A DNA stretch of 64,000 nt from Utricularia gibba (taxonomy: Eukaryota; Streptophyta; Magnoliopsida; Lamiales; Lentibulariaceae): positions 1,488,001-1,552,000 of the forward strand of contig NEEC01000013.1 in the NCBI GenBank assembly GCA_002189035.1, read 5' to 3'. The translations under genes were made by a program, and so were the position numbers. Positions within the stretch are counted from its first letter, which is position 1; each line of letters begins with the position of its first letter. Of this stretch, positions 1 to 10,252 are shown piece by piece. The notes below the pieces were generated by a model. That model was not told the origin of the DNA and made no database searches. It worked only from the letters and a program-made list of their open reading frames with translations.

Positions 1-298
1 AACTTACTAACTTAAAGTCCTATAATTTATAATCTTATTTCTAAATTCATGTATTGCATCATCCAAATAATACCTCAAATAAAAGAACTCATGAGATTTG
101 TCTTGAAGACTTCCTCCGCCAACAAGCGTTGGGTAATGAACCAGAAAAGGACAAGTTGTGCCTAACCCGTACGGACGATGAGTGTTGTTGCAAGTTGTAA
201 GCTGACTTTTTTTTAAAATGAGATGCTCTACAAGTATCCTCTTTCGTGCTCTCTGGATCCCAAACCATCTTCTCCTATTTGATCATTCTAAGAAGCTA
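1..298. other. Left edge and upstream region of cysteine protease 1
   Basis: AT-rich sequence with no recognisable gene. It should hold the promoter and 5' leader of the cysteine protease starting at 299, but I see no clear TATA box. An in-frame ATG at 218 would add 27 residues before the signal peptide. I treat it as leader because the hydrophobic signal begins directly at 299. Confidence 0.4.
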
Positions 299-1764
299 AT
301 GGCGTTTAAACTTGTTCTAGTTGCGCTGCTCCTGCTCCTGGCATACCGGGCCGCCGCCGAAGTGGAGCTAGAGGCGGTGATGATCCGTAGACACGAGAAC
401 TGGATGAAGCAACACGGCCGTGTGTACAAAGATGAAGCGCAAAAGGCCAGGAGATTCCAAATCTACAGAAAAAACATCCAGTACATCAATTCTGTCAATG
501 CAGCCAATCTCTCTTACGAGCTTGGGGAAAACGCTTTCACTGATCTCACCAATGAGGAATTCACTGCATCCAGGAACGGGTTGATAGTCAATCGCCTCCG
601 CGATGACTCCCTGTCCAGTTCTGTCAACTTGACTTCCCTAGGGGCTGTTCCGGCCAGTGTCGACTGGAGGGATAAAGGAGCAGCCACTCCTGTCAAGGAT
701 CAAGGCAACTGTGGTAAGAAACCAAACCAGCTGACACATTTTGCTTAAAGGCATTATGACACTAAGAAGTAAATATATGGTGCAGAGATGCGACCCGTTC
801 CTTAGGTTAGGAACTGAACGGTTTTTTTATGTTTCTGTGAAATGGTTAGTTTTTTCAGGGTTTTTTCGAACTACTTTAACAATTATTAAAAATATTTAAA
901 AACAGTTATGAAAATAGAACATGCTTTTCAGATATCCAGAATATATGGAAAATTCATCCCTTTAGTACTTTTTTTAAGGGTGTTTGGAATCATTAAAAAA
1001 TAAAGTCACAGTTCAAATGGTTTCATATTGATTGGAACTGTGGTTTCCCAATTTTAAATATCTGGAATCGGCTCAAAACCATTTCTGATTCGGAAACTGA
1101 AACCGTACGGACACTTATATCTCCAAACTGAACCGGAACCGGTTTGAACCCATTATACCTCTAATATTGTGATCATTGAATTGCAGGAAGTTGCTGGGCT
1201 TTCTCAGCTATAGCAGCGGTGGAAGGGATAACCCAAATTCGAAAAGGCACGCTATTATCATTATCAGAGCAGGAGCTCGTCGATTGTGACAGATCAAATT
1301 CCGGTTGCAAAGGTGGATGGATGGAAGATGCATTCTTATTCATCAAGAAAAATGGAATTGCAAGCGAATCCAACTACCCGTATAGGGGCAATAGAGGCCC
1401 ATGCCGGATCGCCAGAACGAAACCAATTGCAGCCACTGTCACCGGATACGTGAATGTTCCATCCAACAAAGAGGCATTACTGAAAGTGGCAGTGGTGAAT
1501 CAACCTGTTTCCGTCGCCATTGAGGGGAGTGGACGAGCTTTTCAGTTTTATAAACGTGGAATTTTCAGCGGACCATGTGGCAAGAAACTGGATCATGCTG
1601 TGACAATTGTGGGATACGGTGTTAATGGAACCACACAGTTTTGGATAGCGAAGAACTCATGGGGCACCAGTTGGGGTGAGGCTGGATACATTCGCCTCAA
1701 GATTGGTGTTGGTGCCTCAGGAGTTTGTGGGGTTGCCTCGCTTCCTTCTTACCCAACGGCTTAA
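299..1764 (+). CDS. Papain-like cysteine protease 1 (C1A, SAG39/senescence type)
   Basis: Secreted or vacuolar papain-family endopeptidase made as a zymogen. Exons are 299-713 and 1187-1764, and the GT-AG intron joins in phase after the first base of a Gly codon. The start gives an N-terminal signal (MAFKLVLVALLLLLAYRAAA). An I29 inhibitor prodomain with an ERFNIN-like pattern and the NAFTDLTNEEF stretch follows, and mature enzyme begins near VPASVDWRD. All catalytic elements are present: the oxyanion Gln and nucleophile in QGNCGSCWAF across the splice, His in LDHAV, and Asn in KNSWG. No KDEL tail or granulin domain is seen, which fits the SAG39-like group. It is a tandem relative of the gene starting at 3633, with the intron at the same codon. 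Proteases of this family commonly act in senescence and programmed cell death; that role is inferred here. Confidence 0.9.
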
Positions 1765-3560
1765 TGATCCGAACCAGCGACAAAGCATGATCGGAGGTAA
1801 CGAATTAATCAAGTTTAAGGAATGTAATAACATGCAAGGCAGTCTGCTTTTGTCTCTCGCCACCCAACCTTGCTTTAGCACGATATTTTTCAAATATCTA
1901 ATTTTTATGGTTTTACGTTATTTGACAAAAAAATCTTGTGTAAGATTAGAAGAGTATTTTTATTTAAATGCATCTTCTTCCCTATCTTTAATTAATATGG
2001 GATATCACTATAAGATTATTAATCTTATATTATCTCTCTCTCTTACACACTCAACATTATTAAACATTATAATGTTTTTTATATCAAATGTTACAATCTA
2101 TTCTCATCTTGCACAATATTATCTGTTTTTTATATTCAACATTTATGATTTTATGTTTTTGACTTTTGGAGAAAATGTATCATAGAAAATTAGGAGGGTA
2201 CTTTTATGATGTAATGTGGTTGACCTATTTGCATTTTAGCTTATGGTATACTTGGACCTTAACAATGAATTGATCTGATTTTATAAATTCCATTTGTGTG
2301 TAAATGTCAAAGTGCTCATGTATCCCAAAAATTTATTACAAAATATTTTCTTGAATTTACATTGCAATTTTTTAACTTTAAGAATTAGCTTTGGAAAAAT
2401 TTATTAATTTCAAGGTGATGTTTGATAACTTGACTTAATTATTTAAATATAATATATTTATAACAATATATAATTGATAAACTTGTTTAATAATATACGA
2501 GTACAATTTTAAAACACTCTAACTTGATTATTTTCAAAACTCACATTCTTGATGAGTTTTATTAAACAACCCAAAAAATAAATCATTAATTCTAAATTTA
2601 GCCATGGACGGTAACATTCCCCTCCTCGAAACCGCCATGGATGCTTCCTAGCCATGTTTGATGTTAGAAACAAGCATACTAGGTTTTAAAACAATTACAC
2701 ACACTCAGCAATATTTTAGGACATGGTTCACTCAATTTGGTTGTCAAGATTTCTAGGTAGTGAGAATACTTTTTGATGGTTTTGGATGATCCATGGAATT
2801 GGTAGAACATATAAAAAAAAAAACCATTACCCTACTTTTCAGCAATTGTCTTTCAATTTGTTGCCAGGGGATGGAATTCATTCTTCTTCGAAAGATATTT
2901 CTCCATTAGGGGACAAAAAATCATCCGAGTCATCGTAGGTTTTCCACGCGTCAGATCAGGATTCCCATGTTCGGGGACTTTGGAATCAAAATGGATAAAG
3001 TGTGCATTTATTTCTCCCAGATTTTTCTGTGTGCATAATCTTAAAAGGGCAGGATCTATTTATTATAGGATATCGAGCAGTGGACTGTGAATAAAATATG
3101 TTGGACTTTGCGGGAGCAATGCGTTCATACATCAAAACTGCAAGTACAAGACGTAATTAATTATTCTTATGCTGTCTGCTTTAAAAATAATGTAATAAGA
3201 TCTTTTTTGTTCAATTTGTGTATCAAGTTTTGTCCTTTAACCCCACCGGGAAGGGGTGTCAAAAAGATGGAATGAAAATGGAGAAGTGCGTCATGAGAAA
3301 ACATTCTCAACGGGGGGTTTGTTTGCTGCACACGGTTTTGTGCTGGAAAGTCGAACTTCAGACAGTGGGCATCCTAGGGCTAATGTTGATAAAAATCCTT
3401 GATGTGAAATACATTATTTGGACTACGCCATTCGAACAGTAACCGTTTGAGGTTAAGACATGAATGTCCATTTAAGATCCCTTTTGAAAAAGGCAGCGGA
3501 CACAGATTCCTTCCTCTACTTCACTAGCCCTTTGGAACATCGCTCCTGGTGTCGATTCTG
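1765..3560. other. Intergenic region between tandem cysteine proteases
   Basis: AT-rich DNA holding the 3' UTR of protease 1 and the upstream region of protease 2. Open frames here (for example 3087-3442) have no family resemblance and plant-intergenic composition. I see no gene in it. Confidence 0.6.
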
Positions 3561-3568
3561 TATAAATA
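3561..3568 (+). promoter_or_regulatory. TATA box of cysteine protease 2
   Basis: TATAAATA lies 72 bases before the ATG at 3633, which places transcription start near 3590. That makes the ATG at 3633 the first usable start. The alternative open-frame start at 3584 would sit at or before the transcription start. Confidence 0.6.
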
Positions 3569-3632
3569 TCTTCTCAATCCCACTTGAATTCTCACGACTT
3601 CTTTCGCTCTAGAACTCACAGTGCAGCTCGTG

Positions 3633-4696
3633 ATGACGGCGTCCACGGTTGTTTTCTCCGCGCTGCTCCTTCTGCTTGCGCAATCGCCGTACGAGTCGGA
3701 GGGCGAGAGCACCCGGAGGCAGTGATGTTTGATAGACACGTTCAGTGGATGACACAGTATGGCCGTGTCTACAACGATGAGGTTGAGAAGGAAGAGAGGT
3801 TTTTAATCTTCAAGCGCAATGTGGAGTTCATTGATTCTGTAAACAAAGCCGGTCTCTCTTACAAGCTTCGGGAGAACGAGTTCGCAGATCTCACGAACGA
3901 GGAATTCCGTGCTTCCAGAAATAAGTACACGGAGAAGAAGCTTTTGGGCGGCAGTTCGCCCAACGATACCTTGACTCATCATCATGTCGATCTTCCATTG
4001 ACAGTTGATTGGAGGAAGACTGGAGCTGTTACTGGCGTCAAGGATCAAGGCCACTGTGGTAGGAGAAATTTTGCTGAATCATTTCCTCCCACATCGCCTA
4101 ATACTCTCATTGTTGCAGGTTGTTGTTGGGCTTTCTCGGCGGTGGCCGCCGTTGAAGGGATCAACCAGATCAAAACAGGTAATCTGGTTTCGTTTTCGGA
4201 GCAACAAGTGGTTGATTGTGATACAAAAAAGAATAGCGGGTGCAACGGAGGCTGGATAGACTATGCATTCCAGTACATAATCAGGCAGGGCCTGACAACG
4301 GAGTCCAAGTACCCGTATCGAGGCAAGCGAAGCATTTGCCACAGAAAACGCATCTCATTCTTGACGGCAAAAATCACCGGCTACACGAGCGTTCCCAGCA
4401 ACAATGAGACGGAGTTGCTAATTGCAGTTGCGAATCAGCCGGTTTCGGTAGCCATAGACGCCGGTGGAAGAGATTTTCAGTTCTATTCAAGTGGGGTTTT
4501 CAGTGGGCCGTGTGGGACGTCTCTGGACCACGGCGTGACTGTGGTAGGATATGAACCCGATTCCTGGATAGTGAAGAACTCATGGGGGACTGGATGGGGT
4601 GAGGATGGCTACATAAGGATGAAGAGAGGTGTCAACCCCAAAGGAATATGTGGCATCGCAATGCAAGCATCGTACCCAACAACTTCAGCAGTTTAA
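3633..4696 (+). CDS. Papain-like cysteine protease 2, frame broken after the signal peptide
   Basis: Second C1A protease of the tandem pair. The ATG at 3633 opens a clear signal peptide ([17 protein letters not shown]), but that frame stops at 3723-3725. The I29 prodomain ([22 protein letters not shown]) and mature enzyme lie in the next frame from about 3695. One extra G in the GGG run near 3690 would join them. Coding continues in 4119-4696 after a 60-bp intron (4059-4118). Catalytic Cys (GCCWAF), His (LDHGV) and Asn (KNSWG) are present. The residue before the nucleophile is Cys where the family usually has Ser. The segment between His and Asn is a few residues shorter than in protease 1. 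The gene is either a recent pseudogene or an intact gene with a 1-base sequence error. Without the signal peptide the product would not enter the secretory pathway. Confidence 0.8.
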
Positions 4697-4858
4697 AAAC
4701 CCCAAGTAGGAGGATTGTAAGTAGGGGAGGGATAAAAAACTAGGCATAAATGTACAGTTCTGATCTTGCTTTGTTCCTTTGTGTAGACACTATAGTTACA
4801 CAATATACAGGCAGCTTCTCTTTACATGTAACTACTTTGTAATAAAATAAATTGGGTA

Positions 4859-6900
4859 CTAATAGGGCACACTCTTGGAGCTTGAGCTACCAACCAAACC
4901 TTTGATTCTAGAGCTAGCTCTTCCGCCATTGGCTCTTCGAGTAATCCTTTCCATGTTAAGATTCAAGCTTTGCTTCACAATCCTCTTCATCAGTGTCTTT
5001 CCTTGCTCACCATCCGCGCCATCGCCCAACCCTCTCTGGAATCCCATCGCCGGCTCCTTAAACCACCGGAGCAACTTCAAAGCCCTTCTTTGTGCCAACA
5101 TGCTGCCCAACAAGGCGACTTCAACAAGCACCTGTGATATTAGTTGGCCAAGATGTGGCAGTTGGATATTAGGATACCTAATGTTTCGAGAAAAAGAAAG
5201 ATCAAGAAACCTGTATGATTCCAGCTTCCATCATTTTCTTCCTTAGTTTCAGGCTATTGTGCGCCAAGACCATCAAAATGTAGGCGGCCATCTCTTGACG
5301 CTTCGGTTGATCTTCCCACTTCAAGATCTCAATGAACCCTTCCATTGATGTGCAGTAGCTCTGGATCAGTTTCCGCCCGGTTGCCTGTTAGAAATGGCGA
5401 TTCCATAACAAACATGAGTTGATATTTGTTCAAAGATGAATAACTTCTATGAAATATTTCCACATTACCGTCATGACTAAGTTGGATAAAGTAGCTAGGG
5501 CTTTCTCGGATAAGTTCTTCTTCATGGAGAGTGTGATTAAAATGTCTAAAACCGCAGGAGAAGCCAGACTGCCAATGTTCTCAAAACTACACGAGAGATT
5601 GTGTAAAGTAGCTAAACAAGCATTAATGGTGTGCTGGTTCGAATGGGTTTCGAGGATTCCGATGATTACGACGAGGATTTGCGATGCCTGAAGTGGGAAT
5701 TGAACTGTCACTAGAGCTGATATGGATAGAACAAGATCTGCTATTCCTTCCGGGATGTGTTCTACTGCCTGCGACAGCTTTGAGAGGAGACCTGATTTCA
5801 CCATCAGGATCTTGTTCCTGCCCATGAGGAGATGCTTCTCAAACTATACCACATAACCAGTAGAGGCAAACATGTAGTATTTAATCTAGGGTATTGACCA
5901 AAAAAATATTGTTATCAAGGGCATACAGCATATAAGAGACCATATAAGGTAAGCTTTTTTACATCATCTCAATACAAATCATACTTAAGCATCAAAAAAG
6001 CAGAACAATAAGCAAATAAGAACAACCAAAGCCACAGTGAACTATGATTCTGGAATGAAGCTTTATTACCCAAATGAACCCTTCTCACTTTCTCATCGTT
6101 TTTTATTGCATAGCTTAGAATAGGCAATCAGACGTATCAAGGAAACAATGGTATACAAGTTAGGATACTTGGAATTAGGCTTCATGATGCCATGGTTAAT
6201 ATAATTAATATGTTTGTTTCTACACATCATTAATTACTTTAGGAAAGGACCGATGCGGACAAAGAAAACAACCCCCGGGAGCAGCCCATGAAAGAAACTT
6301 GAACTAGATTTTGGAAAGTAGAGATTGGAAAAACAGTGAAGAAAGACAAATGTTCATTTAGGACAAAGACCTGAATGGTTTTTATGGTGATGTAATGAAT
6401 ATGTGACTCTCTTTTGTGTGATTTACATGGGTTCAAATCCTAGATCTTCCATGGTTCCGACCTGGTTTTCTCAATCGAATCCTACTCGAGTTATAACAAA
6501 AGAATCGCATATTTCTCTTTAAGTAACATCAAAGAATGAAATGGGACATAACTCACGTGAAAGAACCGGCAGCGAGCTCGATCAGGGCCAACACGGCCAA
6601 CCTCCGGGGCTCCGCCGAGTCGGAGGTAACCATATTAACGAGTGGCGGAATAACGCCGAGCTCCGCCATCATTTTCCGCCGCTCCAAGCTACTTGTCGCC
6701 ATCGACCTGATTTCTGCGGCGGCTACAACCTTCTCTTCCCATGTCCCAAAGTGAAGCATCTTCACAGATTTACGCAAATCCATGGCCCAACATCTCTCAT
6801 CATCGCATTTCCATGTCGGAGTCCCGCCTTTTGCGGCGGTCATTACAGCTTTATCTCGGCGACAGCAAGCGAATACAGACGTAGTTAGTTGAAGAAACAA
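4859..6900 (-). CDS. ARM-repeat protein (U-box 7/45-like family, no U-box seen)
   Basis: Four exons on the minus strand: 6557-6900, 5469-5817, 5211-5393 and 4859-5131. All junctions are GT-AG and in phase, giving about 382 residues. After a short N-terminus the protein consists of degenerate armadillo helices, such as EEKVVAAAEIRSMA, AELGVIPPLVNMV and LATLHNLSC. It ends in a basic tail (VKQSLNLNMERITRRAN) typical of a plant ARM family that annotators label U-box domain-containing protein 7 or 45. I see no U-box residues, so ubiquitin-ligase activity should not be assumed; a protein-protein interaction role is the safe reading. The stop is 163 bp from the stop of the convergent cysteine protease 2, so their 3' UTRs probably overlap. 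The start at 6900 is the first ATG of the open frame and is moderately sure. Confidence 0.8.
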
Positions 6901-7136
6901 CAGAATGGCTTTGGTGGAAGGGGTTTAATTGTTATATGACCTGTTCCTGAGCCACTTGAGTTTTAAAAATATTTGTTGGAGTCATTTAGTAGTCCATTGC
7001 TTCTAAGCCGTGCATTCGATGTTATGACAACTACATACACAGAATCCCCAAAACTCAATTTAATTGGTATAAATAAAAAAAAGAAATTGAAACTTTTATG
7101 GGTAAAATCGGTATCCAGTGGGAGGCCGATTTAAGA

Positions 7137-7666
7137 TGATAGGTGCGATCGGGAATGTCACACTTAGTCGCGTTTTTCATGGTTGGTTCAATTGAAGTAA
7201 AAGTGAGCGAAGATTTTTATGTGGAAACCGTCGAAAAACGGAAAAACCATGGAGCTATCGAAGCTCACCGGAGCTCACCGGGAAAGATTTCCACTAGATG
7301 GAGATGGCGAAGAGGGGAATACAAGTTCAATAATCCTCCTTTTGTGTTCAACCTGGCTTTCGTCATAATTCCTTCTATTTATAGGAGAGCTCATTTTGAC
7401 GTCTGCAAATATCGGTTGCTTTCTGGTCCTGCTATACGATCTCGCTTTTCAAATATCAGCCGTCTGTTATGCCGTAATTCGGCCGCTTTTCAGATTATGC
7501 CATATGTCCATACCTGTCAAATTTCTGACAGATATCGATATGTCGACTGGCATTATCCCTTCACATTCTCTTTTGACAGCCTTTTAGGAATCGGTTACCC
7601 TTGATCGATTAATACTCTATCAGAAACATATAAAAAAATGAATACCTATCTAAATATTAAAAAACA
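7137..7666 (+). mobile_element. Candidate solo LTR (530 bp)
   Basis: The segment starts with TG and ends with CA. It is flanked on both sides by the same 5 bases, TAAGA (7132-7136 and 7667-7671). Inside, TATTTATA at 7376-7383 followed by a purine-rich stretch looks like an LTR promoter. The middle is more GC-rich than the surrounding DNA and holds a 153-codon open frame with no domain. The termini are not the common TGTT...AACA, and I searched several possible ends, so the 5-base duplication could be chance. A full element with gag or pol is not present. Confidence 0.35.
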
Positions 7667-8033
7667 TAAGATCTAGGTACTGTTTTCGGATATCGAATAT
7701 CTAACATTCCTAATTCAATAGTTGGGGGAGCCTCTTCATCACTTTGGTACATACTATAAGAATAAATAATTTTATATTTTTAAATTAAAATAAAATGCTT
7801 AAATGTATAAGAAATTATATATTACTAGTAATCAATTGAGTTTTTTTATATAATCCATGTTTTTTATATATTATTTGTATTTTTTCAACCCATTAAAATC
7901 GTAATTTCAATATATACCATATTGTATGTGAAGGTATGAATTAAAAAAAAGATATTTTTAAAACAGGATAGGTTATTAATCAATGTGGACCAATTGGATA
8001 GGAGGGAGCCTGGAGTGAGACTCTTAAATTTAT

Positions 8034-8069
8034 TGGGCTTGTTGGGCCGTATGAGTGATAACGTGGGCC
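8034..8069. promoter_or_regulatory. Site II-type motifs upstream of the trihelix gene
   Basis: TGGGCT (8034), TGGGCC (8043) and TGGGCC (8064) lie within 36 bases, about 400 bp before the ATG at 8468. Site II elements are known TCP-factor targets in plant growth and housekeeping promoters. Their use here is inferred. Confidence 0.45.
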
Positions 8070-8467
8070 GCCTTCTCTGACGCGTCGATGCCTGAGAGAA
8101 ACCCAATTCTTCTCCGGATCAGAAAGTTTCCGATGGCGCAGGAACAGAAACCGTAACCCTAGCCGTAGGAAGCCCGGTGTGATAGGGGCAAAGCCGTCTT
8201 TTCTCGGAGCCGGAGGAAGACCGGACGGGAGGACGATTCTGACGGTCCAAATCTGGAGGGAAAATAATCCCAATCGACAAACAACGCTGACGGCGTAAAA
8301 CCAAATGACGATTTCCTGCCGAAATCGCGTGGCCGTCGATCCCACGCGCTCCCCCACCCGGCGGTGCCCCTTTCCCTTCTACTCCTCCCCCAATTCTCAA
8401 TTTCCCACAACCCCCTCAATTCTCTCTCTTTCTCCCAACCCTCGCCGGGAAAGTAGACCCTAATTGA

Positions 8468-9635
8468 ATGGACTCCGAAGCGCCGCCGCGGCAGACTCCC
8501 ACGCGGGACGATTGCTGGACGGAGGAGGCCTCCTCCACGCTCATCGATGCCTGGGGCCGCCGATATCTCGATCTCAACAGGGGGAACCTCCGCCAGAAGG
8601 ATTGGCAGGAGGTTGCGGAGGAGGTCAACGCGCTACACGGACATTCGAAGAAGACGCGCCGCACTGACGTGCAGTGCAAGAATCGGATCGACACTCTGAA
8701 GAAGAAGTACAAGGTGGAGAAGGTGAAGATTGCGGAGAGCGATGGTGCCAGAACGTCTTCGTGGCCTTTTTTCTCTCGGATGGATTTTTTGATCGGATCT
8801 AGTTCCACTAAGCCGCAGAGTAAACCTAATTTATCAACTCCGTCGTCTACCGGCGCTCAATCCACGCCGATTATGCGTCTCCCTTCGCCTCCGATGGCTC
8901 TGCCTTTGCCCTACGATAGAGGGCTTCCGCCTGCAATGGTAACACCGGTGGTTATGCCTCAGAAACGCCCCTTGTCGTCACCGGCTTTGGATGGATCTTA
9001 TTCACTGAGAAATTACTCGGCAATGGCTGCCGCGGCGGCCGCTGCGGCAGAGGATGAAGATGGGGACACGGATGGAGACGAAGAGGAGGGGTCGGAGGAT
9101 GGAGATGCGCAGGGAGAAGAATCGTGGCTGCAAGGAATGAGGAAAGTGGCCGATGCCATAGAAAAATTTGGGGAGATATTTGAAAGAGTGGAGAAAAAGA
9201 AGCAGAAGCTGATACTAGATTTGGAAAAACAGAGGATGCTGTTTGTTCAGGATTTGGAAGTTCGAAGGATGCAATGGTTCACTGATACTCTTGCACAGCA
9301 ACAAAAAAAGAAGCAAGCCAAGCGTTCTGGTTCTTCCGATGGTACGCCTACTGCACCTCCCTATTCGTTCTATGCCATGCCTAGGCTTTGGTTTTCGTAC
9401 TCTGTTTTATGTGGGGTGTATGTGGATGTTAGCAAAGGCCAATATTTGCATATTTCCAATCGAATGTTAGCTACATGACGCTACCCAGAGATTTAAAAAA
9501 GGCTTGACTTTTGCTGCTGATACCATACTTTTGCATGATGTATTGCTGTTAAACATGGGAGATTCATAGAAGTTAATGGGCAGGTCGGATTGTCCACTTA
9601 AAATCTTGCATTGTTTTGCAGATGCTTATCAATAG
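8468..9635 (+). CDS. Trihelix transcription factor, ASIL2/ENAP-like
   Basis: The N-terminal trihelix (MYB/SANT-like) DNA-binding domain covers about residues 15-90, with the Trp and basic residues typical of the ASIL group ([43 protein letters not shown]). A low-complexity Ser/Pro linker, a poly-Ala run and an acidic block ([19 protein letters not shown]) follow, then a C-terminal helix rich in Glu, Lys and Gln. I splice 8468-9341 to a tiny last coding piece, 9622-9635, which gives a terminus of KRSGSSDDAYQ and about 295 residues. That resembles the short endings of ASIL relatives. Without this splice the open frame runs on to 9478 with an unfamiliar tail. These proteins act in the nucleus, often as repressors of seed-maturation genes; that role is from the family. 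Confidence 0.85.
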
Positions 9636-10252
9636 TCACGGTGACCGCAGGCAGCCGAACCAAGGAGATGATCACCAGTCATCAACATAAGCCAAGCCAC
9701 CTGCGAGAGGTCCTGTTGATCTCTCAAACTAACACTGTTGATTTCTCTTCTTCACTTCCTAGATTCGTTACCATTTTACCAGTGACTTCAAAGGTTTTCA
9801 TCCTGTTTATGGTTGTATGATTCTGGGGATTTCGGTTACTTTTTTCACAGCCTATCTGTGTTATATAAACTAACAGGTTCTGTAGATTGAAATTTTCTTC
9901 ATGATTTTATTCCATGCACAATATGGGATTGGTAATGTACTTCGAATACGTGTTGAAAATTCAATTTTTGTGGCCGTTTTGATATACCCCAGTCAACAAA
10001 TACACTTGAAAAATGAGTATGCGATCTGTTTGGGCCATTCAATATTAAAAAAAATTATATTTTATTTTATTGGTACGGAAAAGAAAAGGCGAATTGGTCA
10101 ACGGTTAATTTGATTTTTTATGGGCTCACAACAAATAAAATAGAATTTCAAAGTTTTTAAGTGCTGTAAAGAAATTATTAAAATAACTCTTCTGTGTGTT
10201 TACAGCTGAGATGATCCATTCTCACATGCCCTGCACCGGCGATCATCGGTAA
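9636..10252. other. 3' UTR of the trihelix gene and upstream region of the esterase gene
   Basis: AT-rich, with short open frames that lack coding character. No gene is seen. Confidence 0.55.

Larger units (their letters stand above)
6901..8467. other. Intergenic region between the ARM gene and the ASIL-type trihelix gene
   Basis: Shared upstream region of two divergent genes. It contains the LTR-like segment at 7137-7666, an AT-rich stretch at about 7670-7980, and a GC-richer leader for the trihelix gene after 8100 with CT-rich 5' UTR sequence at 8418-8440. No other gene is supported. Confidence 0.6.

Noticed and set aside
1676-2185. 169-codon frame overlapping the end of cysteine protease 1
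   Set aside because: It reads the last exon out of frame and runs into AT-rich 3' UTR.
6428-6445. GGTTCAAATCC resembling a tRNA T-loop
   Set aside because: No acceptor stem, D-arm or anticodon arm can be built around it.
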